A stretch of 64,000 nt of DNA from Cellulophaga baltica (lineage in GTDB: Bacteria; Bacteroidota; Bacteroidia; Flavobacteriales; Flavobacteriaceae). The DNA is taken from positions 404,829-468,828 of the forward strand of contig NZ_FNBD01000003.1 in NCBI RefSeq assembly GCF_900102165.1, written 5' to 3'. Position 1 is the stretch's first letter; each line of letters starts with the position of its first letter. This document shows positions 51,111-61,190 of the stretch, in pieces. The notes under the pieces are model-generated. The model had not been told where the DNA came from and made no database searches. It was given only the letters and a program-made list of their open reading frames with translations. The translations under genes were made by a program, and so were the position numbers.

Positions 51111-52355
51111 CTAAATAATCCATTTTGACAATCCATTTTTAATGCAATAATAAATTCTAAAAATGACTACAAAAGCTAACGATATTGTTAAATTGTAAAT
51201 TAAGTAAGGTACGGTAAATTCATTGCATAAATATAATATTAATATACCAGAAAAATATACAATAGAACCGAATACAAAGCTTGTGCCTAGTTTGTTTCCT
51301 AGGTTATTAACGACCATTATGGAGGTGCTTATTATAGGGCCAACCGCTCTAAATATTAAGGTGAAGCTTATTAGATATAAGATTTCAATTGATGGTAACA
51401 TATCTATACCTCCTATTATTGTTATAAGATCTTCTGATATTATATTTGTTATTATAATTATAAAAACAGAAGAAATTAAAGCTATTTTCAGTGCTGTTCT
51501 AGTTAATTTTTGATTTTTTGTTTTTGCTACATTAGGAAAAATGGCATTCGAGAAATTCTGAAAGAATATAGATAACAGATTAACTAATTTTTCTGCTAAA
51601 TCATAATAAGCTAATTCTTTTTTGCCTATCAAAGCTCCTATAAATAACGCGTTGCTCTTAAGTGTTAATCCTCCTAAGGAATGTGATACAAATAAAGGGA
51701 AGCTATCTATCAGAACTTTTTTGATATCTTCATATTTTGGGATGTGTATTTTATTTTTGTCAATTTTGAATATTTTAAACAAAGCAAACATCCCACATAC
51801 TATAGATCCAATTGCGTAGCTAAGTAAAATATATAGGTTATCCGTGCTATCATTTACAAGTATGAAAATAAAAATTAAAGCAGTTAATTTAGATATGAAA
51901 GAGCATATTGCGATATACTTCATATTTTCCTTTCCTTGGAAGTACCATACTGGAATCATAATTTCATTTAGGCATAAATAACTAGCTAAAAAGAAAAACA
52001 TTATTTCCATTTGAGAAATACAACCAATTAAAATTAGTATTAGTAATGTTATACAGTAGAAAATAATTTGACAAGTGAAAATGTTACTTATAATTTTTGA
52101 GATATCTTCTGATGTATCTCCTTTTGATATTTCATTTGTACCATAAATATTAAAGCCAAAATTTACGACCAAAGATAGGTATATGGCAATACTTTGAACA
52201 TATAAAATTTCTCCATAATTTTCAGCACCAATTATTCTTATTATATAGGGATATAGAATTAGGGGAAAAATTAGATTAAAAATTTGTATAAATGATAAGT
52301 ATCCAAAATTTTTGAATATATTAAAATTCTGATTTAGAATATTTTTCTTTTTCAT
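51111..52355 (-). CDS. Wzx-type O-antigen flippase
   Basis: 414 residues with about 12 membrane helices. The first segment IFNLIFPLILYPYIIRIIGA is typical of Wzx, as are EISKGDTSEDISKIISNIFT and the central SLGGLTLKSNALFIGALIGK. It flips the lipid-linked repeat unit to the periplasmic face for polymerisation. ATG at 52355, 9 bases after the rfbD stop. Confidence 0.9.
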   Translation of the reverse strand: MKKKNILNQNFNIFKNFGYLSFIQIFNLIFPLILYPYIIRIIGAENYGEILYVQSIAIYLSLVVNFGFNIYGTNEISKGDTSEDISKIISNIFTCQIIFYCITLLILILIGCISQMEIMFFFLASYLCLNEIMIPVWYFQGKENMKYIAICSFISKLTALIFIFILVNDSTDNLYILLSYAIGSIVCGMFALFKIFKIDKNKIHIPKYEDIKKVLIDSFPLFVSHSLGGLTLKSNALFIGALIGKKELAYYDLAEKLVNLLSIFFQNFSNAIFPNVAKTKNQKLTRTALKIALISSVFIIIITNIISEDLITIIGGIDMLPSIEILYLISFTLIFRAVGPIISTSIMVVNNLGNKLGTSFVFGSIVYFSGILILYLCNEFTVPYLIYNLTISLAFVVIFRIYYCIKNGLSKWII

Positions 52356-52364
52356 TTATTTTTT

Positions 52365-53156
52365 TTACTCGATCAATGTTGTGGTAAGACACGAGTTTTT
52401 TGGCCTTTTAGCAAAACTACGATATTTATTAGTCTTCACAAGTGTTGTGCTCTCATCTAGTTTATTTGATCCTAAAATTTTAAGAGCAAAACCATACCAG
52501 GTCAAAGGTTTATTGTCAGTGTAGTGGAACATTCCAAATTTACTAGAATGATTAATTATTAGTCCTAATATAAATTTAGACAAATTAATAGTATCAGTGG
52601 GGCATCCAATCTGCCTATCTGTTACTTTTATAAGGTCTCCTTTTTTTGCTTTTTCTAGAATCGTTTTATAGAAATTTTTACCATGAATTTTACTATACAG
52701 CCATGATGTTCTTATAATGTAATATCTATCTAATATTTCCTGAATATATTTTTCTCCAGCTAGCTTAGATTTTCCATATTCATTGATAGGATTTGGAGTA
52801 TCTTCTATAGTATAAGGCTCTGATTTTTTGCCATCAAATACATAATCTGTTGAAATATGAATGAGAGTAGTATTATTTTCTTTACATGCCAGGGCTAAAT
52901 TCTTGACACCTTCTGCATTTACTTTAAATGCATTCTCAGGAGTCTTCTCCGATTGTTCTACATTAGTGTATGCTGCGCAATTAATACAAAAGTCAAAATT
53001 AGCTAGTGTAAAAGCTTTTTCAATACTTAGGTTATCAGTAATATCTAATTGCTTTGAATCCAGAAATACAAAATCTAATTTTGGGTATTCAAGCTTAACG
53101 TCGTTCAATGTCTTGCCTAGTTGTCCAGATGCTCCAGTAACCAAAATGTTAATCAT
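52365..53156 (-). CDS. rfbD: dTDP-4-dehydrorhamnose reductase
   Basis: 263 residues, slightly short for the family (about 280-300). NAD(P)-binding GASGQLGKTL (8-17), STDYVFDGKKSEPYTIEDTP (about 101-120) and the catalytic YGKSKLAGEKYI (about 127). Last step of dTDP-L-rhamnose synthesis. The start overlaps rfbC by 4 bases. ATG at 53156. Confidence 0.95.
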   Translation of the reverse strand: MINILVTGASGQLGKTLNDVKLEYPKLDFVFLDSKQLDITDNLSIEKAFTLANFDFCINCAAYTNVEQSEKTPENAFKVNAEGVKNLALACKENNTTLIHISTDYVFDGKKSEPYTIEDTPNPINEYGKSKLAGEKYIQEILDRYYIIRTSWLYSKIHGKNFYKTILEKAKKGDLIKVTDRQIGCPTDTINLSKFILGLIINHSSKFGMFHYTDNKPLTWYGFALKILGSNKLDESTTLVKTNKYRSFAKRPKNSCLTTTLIE

Positions 53157-53698
53157 AACAACAAATTTTTAAAGCTTGGGAGGCCACGATCTTTTTCTGA
53201 AATAATTAAATTTTCATTGTCATGCTCCCAGTCAATTCCTAATTCTAAATCGTTATATAAAATTCCTCCCTCTGATTCGTTATGGTAATAATTATCGCAT
53301 TTATAGTTGAATACGGTGTTTTCCTGTAAAGATAAAAAACCATGAGCTAAACCTCTTGGCACATATAAACTAGTATGGTTTTTTGATGATAATTTTATTT
53401 TAAAATATTTACCGTATGTGGCGCTTTCTGTACGAATATCAACAACTACATCTAAAACCTCCCCATAGGGAACATTCACAAGTTTTGATTGCGCAAATTC
53501 GCCCTTTTGAAAATGTAATCCTCTGAGGGTTCCTTTTTTTGAAGTAGATTGATTATCCTGCACGAAATTTATAGATTTTCCTACAGCTATTTCAAGATCA
53601 TTTTCCTTGAATGATTCAAAAAATAAGCCACGATTATCCTCGTAAATTTTAGGCTGAATGATAAAGCATCCCTTAATAAATGTTTCTGTTATTTTCAA
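53153..53698 (-). CDS. rfbC: dTDP-4-dehydrorhamnose 3,5-epimerase
   Basis: 181 residues with a TTG start at 53698. Cupin-fold epimerase with FIKGCFIIQPKIYEDNRGLF, FVQDNQSTSKKGTLRGLHFQ (catalytic His) and YVPRGLAHGFLSLQENT. Third enzyme of the dTDP-rhamnose pathway. The gene follows rfbA by 4 bases and is translated with it. Confidence 0.96.
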   Translation of the reverse strand: MKITETFIKGCFIIQPKIYEDNRGLFFESFKENDLEIAVGKSINFVQDNQSTSKKGTLRGLHFQKGEFAQSKLVNVPYGEVLDVVVDIRTESATYGKYFKIKLSSKNHTSLYVPRGLAHGFLSLQENTVFNYKCDNYYHNESEGGILYNDLELGIDWEHDNENLIISEKDRGLPSFKNLLL

Positions 53699-53702
53699 AT
53701 TG

Positions 53703-54560
53703 CTATTTCTGTTTTAATAAATATTCACCATAGCCACTTTTTAACAGGGGTTCTGCTAAGATATGGAGTTCTTTTATTGTGATATAACCCATTTTAAAAG
53801 CCACCTCTTCGATGGCTCCAACTTTTAACCCTTGGCGTTCCTCAATCACTTCAACAAATTGCGAAGCTTGCATTAAGGAAGAGAATGTACCAGTATCTAG
53901 CCAAGCTGTTCCAGAATCTAATACACTAACCTTTAAAAGCTCTTTTTCTAGGTACACTTTGTTAATATCGGTAATTTCTAATTCGCCTCGTTTGCTTGGT
54001 TTAATATTTTTTGCAATTTCTATAACATCATTATCGTAGAAATAGATACCTGGTATGGCATAATTGGATTTTGGTTTTATGGGTTTTTCTTCAATGGAAA
54101 TTGCTTTTCCGGAATCATCAAAATCTACTACTCCATATCTTTCAGGATCATTAACGTGATATGCATAAATAATACCGCCTTTAGGTTTGGTATTGGATTG
54201 TAATAATTTAGCAAAACCAGAGCCGTAAAAAATATTGTCCCCTAAAATTAAGGCAACACTGTCATTTTTGATAAATTCTTCTCCAATAATAAAAGCTTCC
54301 GCTAGGCCATTAGGTTTTTCCTGAACAGCGTAGGAGAATTTACATCCTAATTGAGATCCATCTTTCAAAAGTTTTTTGAATAGATTTTCGTCCTGTGGAG
54401 TTGTTATAATTAAAATATCCTTTATCCCAGCAGACATTAGTGTTGCCAAGGGATAATAAATCATCGGCTTGTTGTAAACAGGCATAAGCTGTTTGCTTAC
54501 AGTAATTGTTAATGGATGTAAGCGTGTTCCTGAGCCACCAGCTAGAATTATCCCTTTCAT
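53703..54560 (-). CDS. rfbA: Glucose-1-phosphate thymidylyltransferase
   Basis: 285 residues. [20 protein letters not shown] (nucleotide site), [38 protein letters not shown] and the C-terminal [20 protein letters not shown] are hallmarks of RfbA/RmlA. Makes dTDP-glucose from dTTP and glucose-1-phosphate. ATG at 54560, 4 bases after rfbB. Confidence 0.97.
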   Translation of the reverse strand: MKGIILAGGSGTRLHPLTITVSKQLMPVYNKPMIYYPLATLMSAGIKDILIITTPQDENLFKKLLKDGSQLGCKFSYAVQEKPNGLAEAFIIGEEFIKNDSVALILGDNIFYGSGFAKLLQSNTKPKGGIIYAYHVNDPERYGVVDFDDSGKAISIEEKPIKPKSNYAIPGIYFYDNDVIEIAKNIKPSKRGELEITDINKVYLEKELLKVSVLDSGTAWLDTGTFSSLMQASQFVEVIEERQGLKVGAIEEVAFKMGYITIKELHILAEPLLKSGYGEYLLKQK

Positions 54561-54564
54561 AAAG

Positions 54565-55575
54565 TTACTTGTTATACTTATTAAGGTACCAACATATCGT
54601 GGTTTTTAAACCCTCATCCATGCTTAATTGAGGCGTCCATCCTAATTCGCGTTTTATTTTTTTGGCATCTATAGCATATCTAAAGTCATGACCCAAGCGA
54701 TCCGTAACAAATGAAATTTGATCTTTATAAGATCCAATCTTTTTCGGCTTAACTTCGTCTAATAAACTGCATATTTTTTTAGCAATGTCTATATTTGAAA
54801 ATTCATTATTTCCACCGATGACGTAAGTTTCGCCCAGATTACCCTCTCTAAATGTTCGTTCAATTCCACTGCAATGATCCAAGACATATAGCCAATCTCT
54901 AATGTTGTCTCCCTTTCCATAGATAGGAATGGGTTCATTTCTAATTGCTTTCCTTATTATGGTAGGGATTAGTTTTTCATCATGTTGCTTTGGGCCATAG
55001 TTATTGGAACAATTGGTGGTTATAACAGGCAATCCGTATGTGTGGTAATAACTTCTAACTAAGAAGTCAGAAGAAGCCTTAGAGGCGCTATAAGGACTGT
55101 TTGGAGCGTACGGAGTGTCTTCTGTGAAATAGCCATCATTCTCTAAAGAGCCATAGACTTCATCCGTAGAAATATGATGGAACCTTGAGTTTTTATATTC
55201 TATATTACGATTATTGGATGAATTTAGCCAGTATTTCTTTGCTGCTTCTAATAAAACGAATGTACCTTCTATGTTAGTTTTGATAAAATTATAAGGACTT
55301 GAAATTGAATTGTCAACATGAGACTCAGCTGCAAAATGAATAATACTTTGGATATTAAAATCATTAAAAACTGATTCTACTAATTTGATATCACAAATAG
55401 AGCCTTGTATAAATTTGTATCTAGTTTCATTTTTAACTTCACTTAGATTTTCTAAATTTCCAGCGTACGTAAGTAAATCTAGATTTATTACAGTATCGTT
55501 TGGATTTTTTTCTAAGTAGTAAGGAATAAAATTACTTCCTATAAAACCAGCGCCTCCTGTAATAAGAATATTCAT
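54565..55575 (-). CDS. rfbB: dTDP-glucose 4,6-dehydratase
   Basis: 336 residues. NAD-binding [17 protein letters not shown] (5-21), active-site [20 protein letters not shown] and [20 protein letters not shown] (YxxxK), [17 protein letters not shown]. Makes dTDP-4-keto-6-deoxyglucose. First of the four rfb genes in the order B-A-C-D. ATG at 55575, 6 bases after the Wzz-like gene. Confidence 0.97.
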   Translation of the reverse strand: MNILITGGAGFIGSNFIPYYLEKNPNDTVINLDLLTYAGNLENLSEVKNETRYKFIQGSICDIKLVESVFNDFNIQSIIHFAAESHVDNSISSPYNFIKTNIEGTFVLLEAAKKYWLNSSNNRNIEYKNSRFHHISTDEVYGSLENDGYFTEDTPYAPNSPYSASKASSDFLVRSYYHTYGLPVITTNCSNNYGPKQHDEKLIPTIIRKAIRNEPIPIYGKGDNIRDWLYVLDHCSGIERTFREGNLGETYVIGGNNEFSNIDIAKKICSLLDEVKPKKIGSYKDQISFVTDRLGHDFRYAIDAKKIKRELGWTPQLSMDEGLKTTICWYLNKYNK

Positions 55576-55581
55576 AAATTA

Positions 55582-56634
55582 TTATTTATTGTATTCTTTT
55601 AAATATGTATTAAGTGATAAAAGGGCTAAAATAATTAATAGTAAGCTTAAAAATAGGGTAGGCACTAAAAATTTGTAGCTGTTCCAAATTCCTTTTACTT
55701 CTACTCCTTTTCTAGGGAAGGCAGATATTACATTTAAAATACTAGATTTATTTGCTTTTTCCTCATTAAGTAGTACAAGACTTTCTTTTAGTTCTTCCAT
55801 TTTATTAATTAATGAAAGTTCTTTGTTATCTTTATTTCCGCCTTCTCCAAGACTTATGTTTGTGCCTTGCATAGGTTTATCTGCCTCCTTAAGCATGACT
55901 CTCTTGTACAATAGTTGAAGCGAGTCTATTTCAGTAATTTGTTTGCTGTAAATGCTATCCTGCAGTTTAATATTTATATCGCTAATATCTTTCTGTAAAT
56001 TAAAATAATCATTTCTCGAGATAGAGTTAATTATTGAAGTTTGGATTTTTTTTCCAATTCCATTGTTTGTAGCAATCAATGCAATGGTGTGAAATCTAGC
56101 ATCTAGTGAATTAAAATTTTTAAGATACGCTTCCATATCTATCGCTTTCTGTGTGGTGGTATCTAAGCTTTTTACAAACTTATCAAATAATTGAACTTTC
56201 TGATTTTCATCAGAATAAGATTCTACTGTGAATTTTTTTATAGAACCAGCCTCTTTTAAAGTAATGTCTAATGCTTCCGCCAAGGCAATGGAATCCTCAG
56301 ATTTAGCTAATTCATCATAAAAATTAATATTATTGTAGAGTTGCTGAACACTATTAAAGTTAGGTTCAACAACCATAGTTGAGAGATACTGGGGCTCTTT
56401 ATTTATGTCAAGATATATACCGATGGCTAGGCCAACAATAGCCGCAATTGCAAATTTGATAAGGTGTTTTTGTATGAATTGCAGAAAAACAATAATGGCT
56501 CCAAAAATTCCCTTAAAGATATTTCCAATAAACCGAAATAGCTTTCTAAAACCATTTCCAATTAATTGGAATAATTGCCCTAAATCTACTTCATCAGAAT
56601 TAGAAGAAGGCTGTTGTGGTGTTTGGTTGTTCAT
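55582..56634 (-). CDS. Wzz-like chain-length/coiled-coil membrane protein
   Basis: 350 residues. Two membrane helices frame a periplasmic coiled-coil region: LIKFAIAAIVGLAIGIYLDI (about 64-83) and FLVPTLFLSLLLIILALLSL (about 320-340). An additional amphipathic/hydrophobic stretch (IFGAIIVFLQFIQKHL) precedes the first helix. This resembles Wzz/GumC-type polysaccharide co-polymerases that set chain length, although the usual proline-rich second helix is only partly seen. It is the first gene of the glycan run. ATG at 56634. Confidence 0.65.
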   Translation of the reverse strand: MNNQTPQQPSSNSDEVDLGQLFQLIGNGFRKLFRFIGNIFKGIFGAIIVFLQFIQKHLIKFAIAAIVGLAIGIYLDINKEPQYLSTMVVEPNFNSVQQLYNNINFYDELAKSEDSIALAEALDITLKEAGSIKKFTVESYSDENQKVQLFDKFVKSLDTTTQKAIDMEAYLKNFNSLDARFHTIALIATNNGIGKKIQTSIINSISRNDYFNLQKDISDINIKLQDSIYSKQITEIDSLQLLYKRVMLKEADKPMQGTNISLGEGGNKDNKELSLINKMEELKESLVLLNEEKANKSSILNVISAFPRKGVEVKGIWNSYKFLVPTLFLSLLLIILALLSLNTYLKEYNK

Positions 56635-56640
56635 GCTTAC

Positions 56641-58326
56641 TTATGACTTAAATATTTGTTCTAAAATTTTATCAGTAATTAAATAGGTTGGTTTTACTCC
56701 AGTAGTACCCAATCCGCCAGAAGCTAAAGTGCTTCCTGTTTCAAGCGGGTTGTCTGAGGCGTAATAGGCATAACGTACCTTAACATCTTCACGTATACTT
56801 TTACGTACTTTTGAAGCAGATTGTATTGCTTTTTGATAATGGACACCTTCCATCTCTAAACCAATAACATTCCAAGTAGATGCGTGGAAAAATTTCAAGA
56901 TATCTTTATTCTGTAACGAAGTTCCTAAAACAGTAATCATGGCACCCTCTAAAACCTTCAATCCATTGCCCGTGAAATCGTCGGCAGTTAACTCATTTTT
57001 AAAAGGATAATTATCTGCTGTTCCTTCAAATACATGCGCTGTCGGGATCATTAAATCTCCTTTTCCGCCTTCTAATATTCCTGCTTTCCCCATAATTGAA
57101 ATGGAATGTACATCTATGAAAACGGGCTGATTCTTTTTAACCTTATACGGCTTTAATAGCTCATCAATAGTTTCATACGCTTGTTCTCCAAAAGCATAGT
57201 CCATTACGAAGATAATAGGTTTTTTTTCGCCGGGAATGTCTTTGCTAAATGCGTAACTACAAACATCATCAGTAAACTTAGCCGTGTCAAATATTTGAAC
57301 ATCTATGTTAGTACCAGATACATCATCAATAGCAATCATGCCATTTTTAACTGCAACGGCTGTTACTTTGTTTCTTAGTGCTGAGTTTTCAGAGGAGCTT
57401 AATTTTTCATAAATTTCTAAGGAATCATTATTCGGAAATTCCTTCTTCAGCGCTTTTCTAGCGAATAATGAATTCATTACACTGTGCATGTTGGCACTAA
57501 TAATATGAATGGGCCTATCTAATAAACCAGCGGTGTTTAAGGTTTCTTTTATTGCATCAGACCAACGTTCTCCATGAATATGGTGTCCTAGTCGCTCTCT
57601 TAATAGAGGCGTAAAGGTTATAGCACGTTTGTCACCAGTTAACTCTTCTTCAATGGCTAATTTTCCTAGCCAGTAAATAATCTTCAGAAAACGATCTGGA
57701 TTCTTTTTCGTCGCAAATTTTTCATAGACTTCTATGATCTCTGCAAAAGAGCGCCCAAGAATATTTGCCGTATGGATTATGGCAATTTCACGTTCTGCTT
57801 GTGTGAGCTTAGATTTGCTAATTGCATTTTCTAATTTCCCCCAATCGCGGATTGTAGTACCGGTATCTTCAATAATTACTCGGGTTGCAATCTTATAAGA
57901 TTCTATAAATAAGAAGGTTAAATGGGTAAGAATATCATAAATATCAGATCTACCTCTGGTAATTTCAATATTCATTTGTTCGTCATCAATACGGTAACAA
58001 TTACGTCTTCTCTTTGGCGGAACTATAGCTTCAAAATGAGACTTCCCGTACCCTTCATCAGAAGTAAGGTTTATAAATCTACACTGCTCTATTCCTTCTG
58101 GTAATCGTTCTAAAACATATATTAACCCACTTAGTTCAGCTTTTTCCTCCGCAATGGTTCCATAAATTTCTGGCCTTAATTGAAGTAATGCATTGCGTAG
58201 GGTTTCTCCCGAAACACCCATAGGTTTATAAAAACCACGATTGAATAAATGACGCATTGTAATGTACAAACGCTCAATAGCATTGGTAGATTCTTGCGCT
58301 CTAGTGGTATTTGTTGTCTTGCTCAT
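56641..58326 (-). CDS. Large protein with nucleoside phosphorylase/AMP nucleosidase-like C-terminus (DUF6909-like)
   Basis: 561 residues, cytoplasmic. The first two thirds are mostly helical without a known domain (IERLYITMRHLFNRGFYKPM at the start). The last 230 residues resemble the NP-I superfamily: FVMDYAFGEQAYETIDELLK (about 370-390), ISIMGKAGILEGGKGDLMIP with the Gly-rich GxAGxL...GD pattern, and two hallmark motifs, EMEG (491-494, ribose-binding Met-Glu) and YYASDNPLETG (Asp525, the SD of MTAN/PNP/AMP nucleosidase). I recall such proteins as DUF6909 in Flavobacteriaceae. It may cleave or bind a nucleotide; no activity is proven. ATG at 58326. Confidence 0.65.
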   Translation of the reverse strand: MSKTTNTTRAQESTNAIERLYITMRHLFNRGFYKPMGVSGETLRNALLQLRPEIYGTIAEEKAELSGLIYVLERLPEGIEQCRFINLTSDEGYGKSHFEAIVPPKRRRNCYRIDDEQMNIEITRGRSDIYDILTHLTFLFIESYKIATRVIIEDTGTTIRDWGKLENAISKSKLTQAEREIAIIHTANILGRSFAEIIEVYEKFATKKNPDRFLKIIYWLGKLAIEEELTGDKRAITFTPLLRERLGHHIHGERWSDAIKETLNTAGLLDRPIHIISANMHSVMNSLFARKALKKEFPNNDSLEIYEKLSSSENSALRNKVTAVAVKNGMIAIDDVSGTNIDVQIFDTAKFTDDVCSYAFSKDIPGEKKPIIFVMDYAFGEQAYETIDELLKPYKVKKNQPVFIDVHSISIMGKAGILEGGKGDLMIPTAHVFEGTADNYPFKNELTADDFTGNGLKVLEGAMITVLGTSLQNKDILKFFHASTWNVIGLEMEGVHYQKAIQSASKVRKSIREDVKVRYAYYASDNPLETGSTLASGGLGTTGVKPTYLITDKILEQIFKS

Positions 58327-58404
58327 GTATTGAAAAATTCTTGTAAAACTACGATTTATTATTCAGATTTATAATTCTTAACTGAATGAAAACTTTAAGC
58401 TAAC

Positions 58405-59901
58405 CTAGCGTTTAAGGGTATTTAACTCATTTGCTACTTTTCGATCATTTGATAATCGCTGTACTTTATTCTGACCGCCCAACTTTCCAATGGATTTCAT
58501 ATACTCATTAAAACCACCTTCTTTAATGCTGGTAATTTTTAATCTTTGGAGTATTTTTCCATCGATAAGGTCAAAATAATAACTATTTTGTTGCTGTAAT
58601 TCAAGGTCTAATATTGCTATGAATTTTGCAAGGTCTGTAGGTTCTTTCTCAAATTCTATAAACCACTCATGATAAGGTAATTCATTTAATTCGGGTGTTA
58701 TTTGGGGTGCCACGGTAAATTCGTTTACACGAGCATCTGTTTCTTCAATGGCTTTTTGCATTGCAGATTCTACCTCTTTACCAATTACATGCTCCCCAAA
58801 AGCAGAAATAAAATGTTTAATTCTACCAGAGACAATAATTTTGTAGGGTTTTAATGAAATAAACTGAATGGTATCACCGAGATTATACGCCCATAAACCG
58901 GCATCTGTTGAGATGATCATCACATAGTTAACTCCAACTTCTACATCTTTTATCGTGATTCGTTTTGGATGTTCTTCAAAGAACTCATCAGATTTTACAA
59001 ATTCATAGAAAACTCCTGAATTTAGGAGGAGTAGCATTCCTTTTTCTTTCTGAGAGTTTTGATAGGCAAAGAAACCTTCACTTGCTGGAAATAGTTCTAT
59101 ACTATCTACTTTTCTTCCAATAAGATTTTCAAATTTTGCTCTATACGGTTCATAATTAACGCCCCCATAAATAAAGAGGTTAAAGTTTTTAAATAAGTCT
59201 CCTACTTTTTTATTCCCAACGGTATTTAATTTTTCAAAATACATTTGTACCCAGGAGGGGATACCGGCTATTACCGTCATATCTTCATGTATAGTTTCTT
59301 CAACTATCGTGTTTACTTTGGTATCCCAATCTTCAATACAATTGGTTTCCCAACTTGGGAGTCTGTTTTTTTGTAAATAATTAGGAACGTAATGGGCAGA
59401 TATACCGGAGAGTCTTCCTAGTTTAACGCCATTTTTTTCAGTCAACACAGGGCTACCTTGTAGAAAAATCATTTTACCATTTACAAAGTCGGCATTCCCA
59501 GTTTCTTCAATGTAGTTTAGAATAGCATTTCTAGAAGCCTCTACTTGATGTTTAATAGATGATTCTGTTATGGGAATATATTTTGCTCCGGATGTTGTTC
59601 CTGAGGTTTTTGCAAAGTAGATGGGTTTATTTGGCCACAAGATATCTGCAGCGCCACCAACTACTTTTTCTACATAAGGCTTTAGTTCTTCATAATCTCT
59701 TATAGGGACATTTTTCACAAAATCACCGTGGTCTCTGATGGCTTCAAAATTATGATCCTTACCAAAATTTGTGTTTTTAGCAGTGGCAATCAATTTTTGT
59801 AGCAGTTTTTCCTGTGTGGCTACAGGATTATCTACCCACTTTTGAGTTTTTTTAGCAATTCTCTTGGCAAAAATTTTTGCGGCTAAAGATTTTATAGACA
59901 T
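58405..59901 (-). CDS. GH3 auxin-responsive promoter family acyl-adenylate enzyme
   Basis: 498 residues. KTSGTTSGAKYIP (98-110) is the ATP/phosphate-binding motif of the ANL/GH3 superfamily; NLFIYGGVNYEPYRAKFENL, ELFPASEGFFAYQ and YNLGDTIQFISLKPYKIIVS (about 330-350) match GH3. Plant GH3 enzymes conjugate acyl acids to amino acids; the bacterial substrate is unknown. It sits 6 bases after the M23 peptidase gene on the same strand. ATG at 59901. Confidence 0.9.
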   Translation of the reverse strand: MSIKSLAAKIFAKRIAKKTQKWVDNPVATQEKLLQKLIATAKNTNFGKDHNFEAIRDHGDFVKNVPIRDYEELKPYVEKVVGGAADILWPNKPIYFAKTSGTTSGAKYIPITESSIKHQVEASRNAILNYIEETGNADFVNGKMIFLQGSPVLTEKNGVKLGRLSGISAHYVPNYLQKNRLPSWETNCIEDWDTKVNTIVEETIHEDMTVIAGIPSWVQMYFEKLNTVGNKKVGDLFKNFNLFIYGGVNYEPYRAKFENLIGRKVDSIELFPASEGFFAYQNSQKEKGMLLLLNSGVFYEFVKSDEFFEEHPKRITIKDVEVGVNYVMIISTDAGLWAYNLGDTIQFISLKPYKIIVSGRIKHFISAFGEHVIGKEVESAMQKAIEETDARVNEFTVAPQITPELNELPYHEWFIEFEKEPTDLAKFIAILDLELQQQNSYYFDLIDGKILQRLKITSIKEGGFNEYMKSIGKLGGQNKVQRLSNDRKVANELNTLKR

Positions 59902-59907
59902 GCAGAA

Positions 59908-60777
59908 TTATTTAAAATCAATATAATCTTTTGGGTTTGCTGGACTTGAATTATTCCATAATTCAAAGTGTAAATGTGGTCCGGTAGTTAACTCACCAGT
60001 ATTCCCAACAGAGGCAATAACTTCTCCGGCACGTACTAAATCTCCTTGTTCTTTACTGAGAGAGCCATTGTGTTTATAGACAGATAGTAGCCCATCTTTA
60101 TGCTCTACAATAATAACATAACCAGTTTCTGAAGTCCATTCAGAAAATATAACAGTACCATCTGCTACTGATTTTACAGGAGTACCCTTTGCAGCTACAA
60201 TATCTATTGCAAAATGTTTTGTCTTAGGATCGTAGTCTTGAGATACACTTCCGTTAATAGGAGGGAATAATATTTGATTTACGTTCTTATCGGTGCGCTC
60301 AAACAAATTATACTTATCCTCTAATTCTACTTGAGCCCTCAGAATAGAATCTTCTTTTATGGGTGTTAAATCTACACTAGAAGGGTCTAATTTAAACTGT
60401 TCAAATAAGGAGTCTCTGTTAATTTGATTGTTAGTGATATCTCCATTTAAAACCTTTCTAATGTTATCTAAATACTTATTGGTATAATTTAATACGGTGA
60501 CCAGTGAATCTGATTTATAGGTGAGCTCTGTCGCTTGTCTTTTTAACTTGGTGGAAGAGTATCCTGGTATATATTCCCTCAATGGGGTAAATGCTATCAG
60601 TAAGGTGGTTAAAGCAATTAAGCACACGATAAATAAGGAGCCTGTAATAAATACATTAAGCCTACTTAGTTTGAAAGAGATCTTTTCCTCAAAAGTATTT
60701 TCGTTCAGGATTACTAAACGATACTTATGAAGCAGTTTTTTTTTAATATCTTTTCCTTTTTTCTTCTTTTTTGCCAT
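59908..60777 (-). CDS. M23 family metallopeptidase (murein endopeptidase)
   Basis: 289 residues from the ATG at 60777. A basic N-terminus (MAKKKKKGKDIKKKLLHKY) and one membrane helix (FITGSLFIVCLIALTTLLIA, about 46-65) anchor it; a coiled linker follows. The C-terminal M23 domain is complete: KHFAIDI (first His and Asp), VYKHNGSL (second His) and GPHLHFELWN (HxH). Unlike the EnvC-like protein it should be an active endopeptidase facing the periplasm. Its -7 motif ends 6 bases before the ATG, so the mRNA may be leaderless. Confidence 0.93.
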   Translation of the reverse strand: MAKKKKKGKDIKKKLLHKYRLVILNENTFEEKISFKLSRLNVFITGSLFIVCLIALTTLLIAFTPLREYIPGYSSTKLKRQATELTYKSDSLVTVLNYTNKYLDNIRKVLNGDITNNQINRDSLFEQFKLDPSSVDLTPIKEDSILRAQVELEDKYNLFERTDKNVNQILFPPINGSVSQDYDPKTKHFAIDIVAAKGTPVKSVADGTVIFSEWTSETGYVIIVEHKDGLLSVYKHNGSLSKEQGDLVRAGEVIASVGNTGELTTGPHLHFELWNNSSPANPKDYIDFK

Positions 60778-60783
60778 ACTACA

Positions 60784-60791
60784 CAAATATA
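60784..60791 (-). promoter_or_regulatory. -7 element TATATTTG of the M23 peptidase gene
   Basis: Full minus-strand match to TAnnTTTG ending 6 bases before the ATG at 60777; suggests a leaderless or nearly leaderless transcript. Confidence 0.5.
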
Positions 60792-60947
60792 ACTTACAAT
60801 CTTACTGCGATAAAATACTTTTTATAATTACATCGAATTTATAAATACTAAACTGTAATTTGTATACGTTTAGTAAATTTTTATGGACTTTTTCAAAAAA
60901 AAGGTTCGGCGATATAAATATTAACACCATGTGTAATACTTTTTTAG

Positions 60948-60955
60948 TAAATTTG
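60948..60955 (+). promoter_or_regulatory. -7 element TAAATTTG of tatA
   Basis: Full match to TAnnTTTG, 19 bases upstream of the tatA ATG at 60975. Confidence 0.6.
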
Positions 60956-60974
60956 TGGTTCTAAAATCTAGTTT

Positions 60975-61163
60975 ATGATAGTTTCAAATATTTTTTTAGG
61001 AATGATCGGCCCATGGCAAATTGCGGTTGTAGTAGTTCTTGTACTATTACTTTTTGGAGGGAAAAAAATTCCTGAATTAATGCGTGGTTTGGGTAGTGGA
61101 ATTAAAGAATTTAAAGATGCCTCGAAAGAAGAGGATACACCAGATAAGATAGAAGAAAAATAG
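60975..61163 (+). CDS. tatA: Sec-independent protein translocase subunit TatA
   Basis: 62 residues, the TatA/Hcf106 type. One membrane helix (WQIAVVVVLVLLLFGGKKIP, about 14-33) with the conserved FG before an amphipathic helix (ELMRGLGSGIKEFKDASKEE) and an acidic tail. It forms the pore part of the twin-arginine pathway for folded proteins. tatC is not in the window, so it must be elsewhere. A terminator follows directly. Confidence 0.93.
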   Translation: MIVSNIFLGMIGPWQIAVVVVLVLLLFGGKKIPELMRGLGSGIKEFKDASKEEDTPDKIEEK

Positions 61164-61190
61164 AATATTTATTTTTTTTAAAAAACAGCT

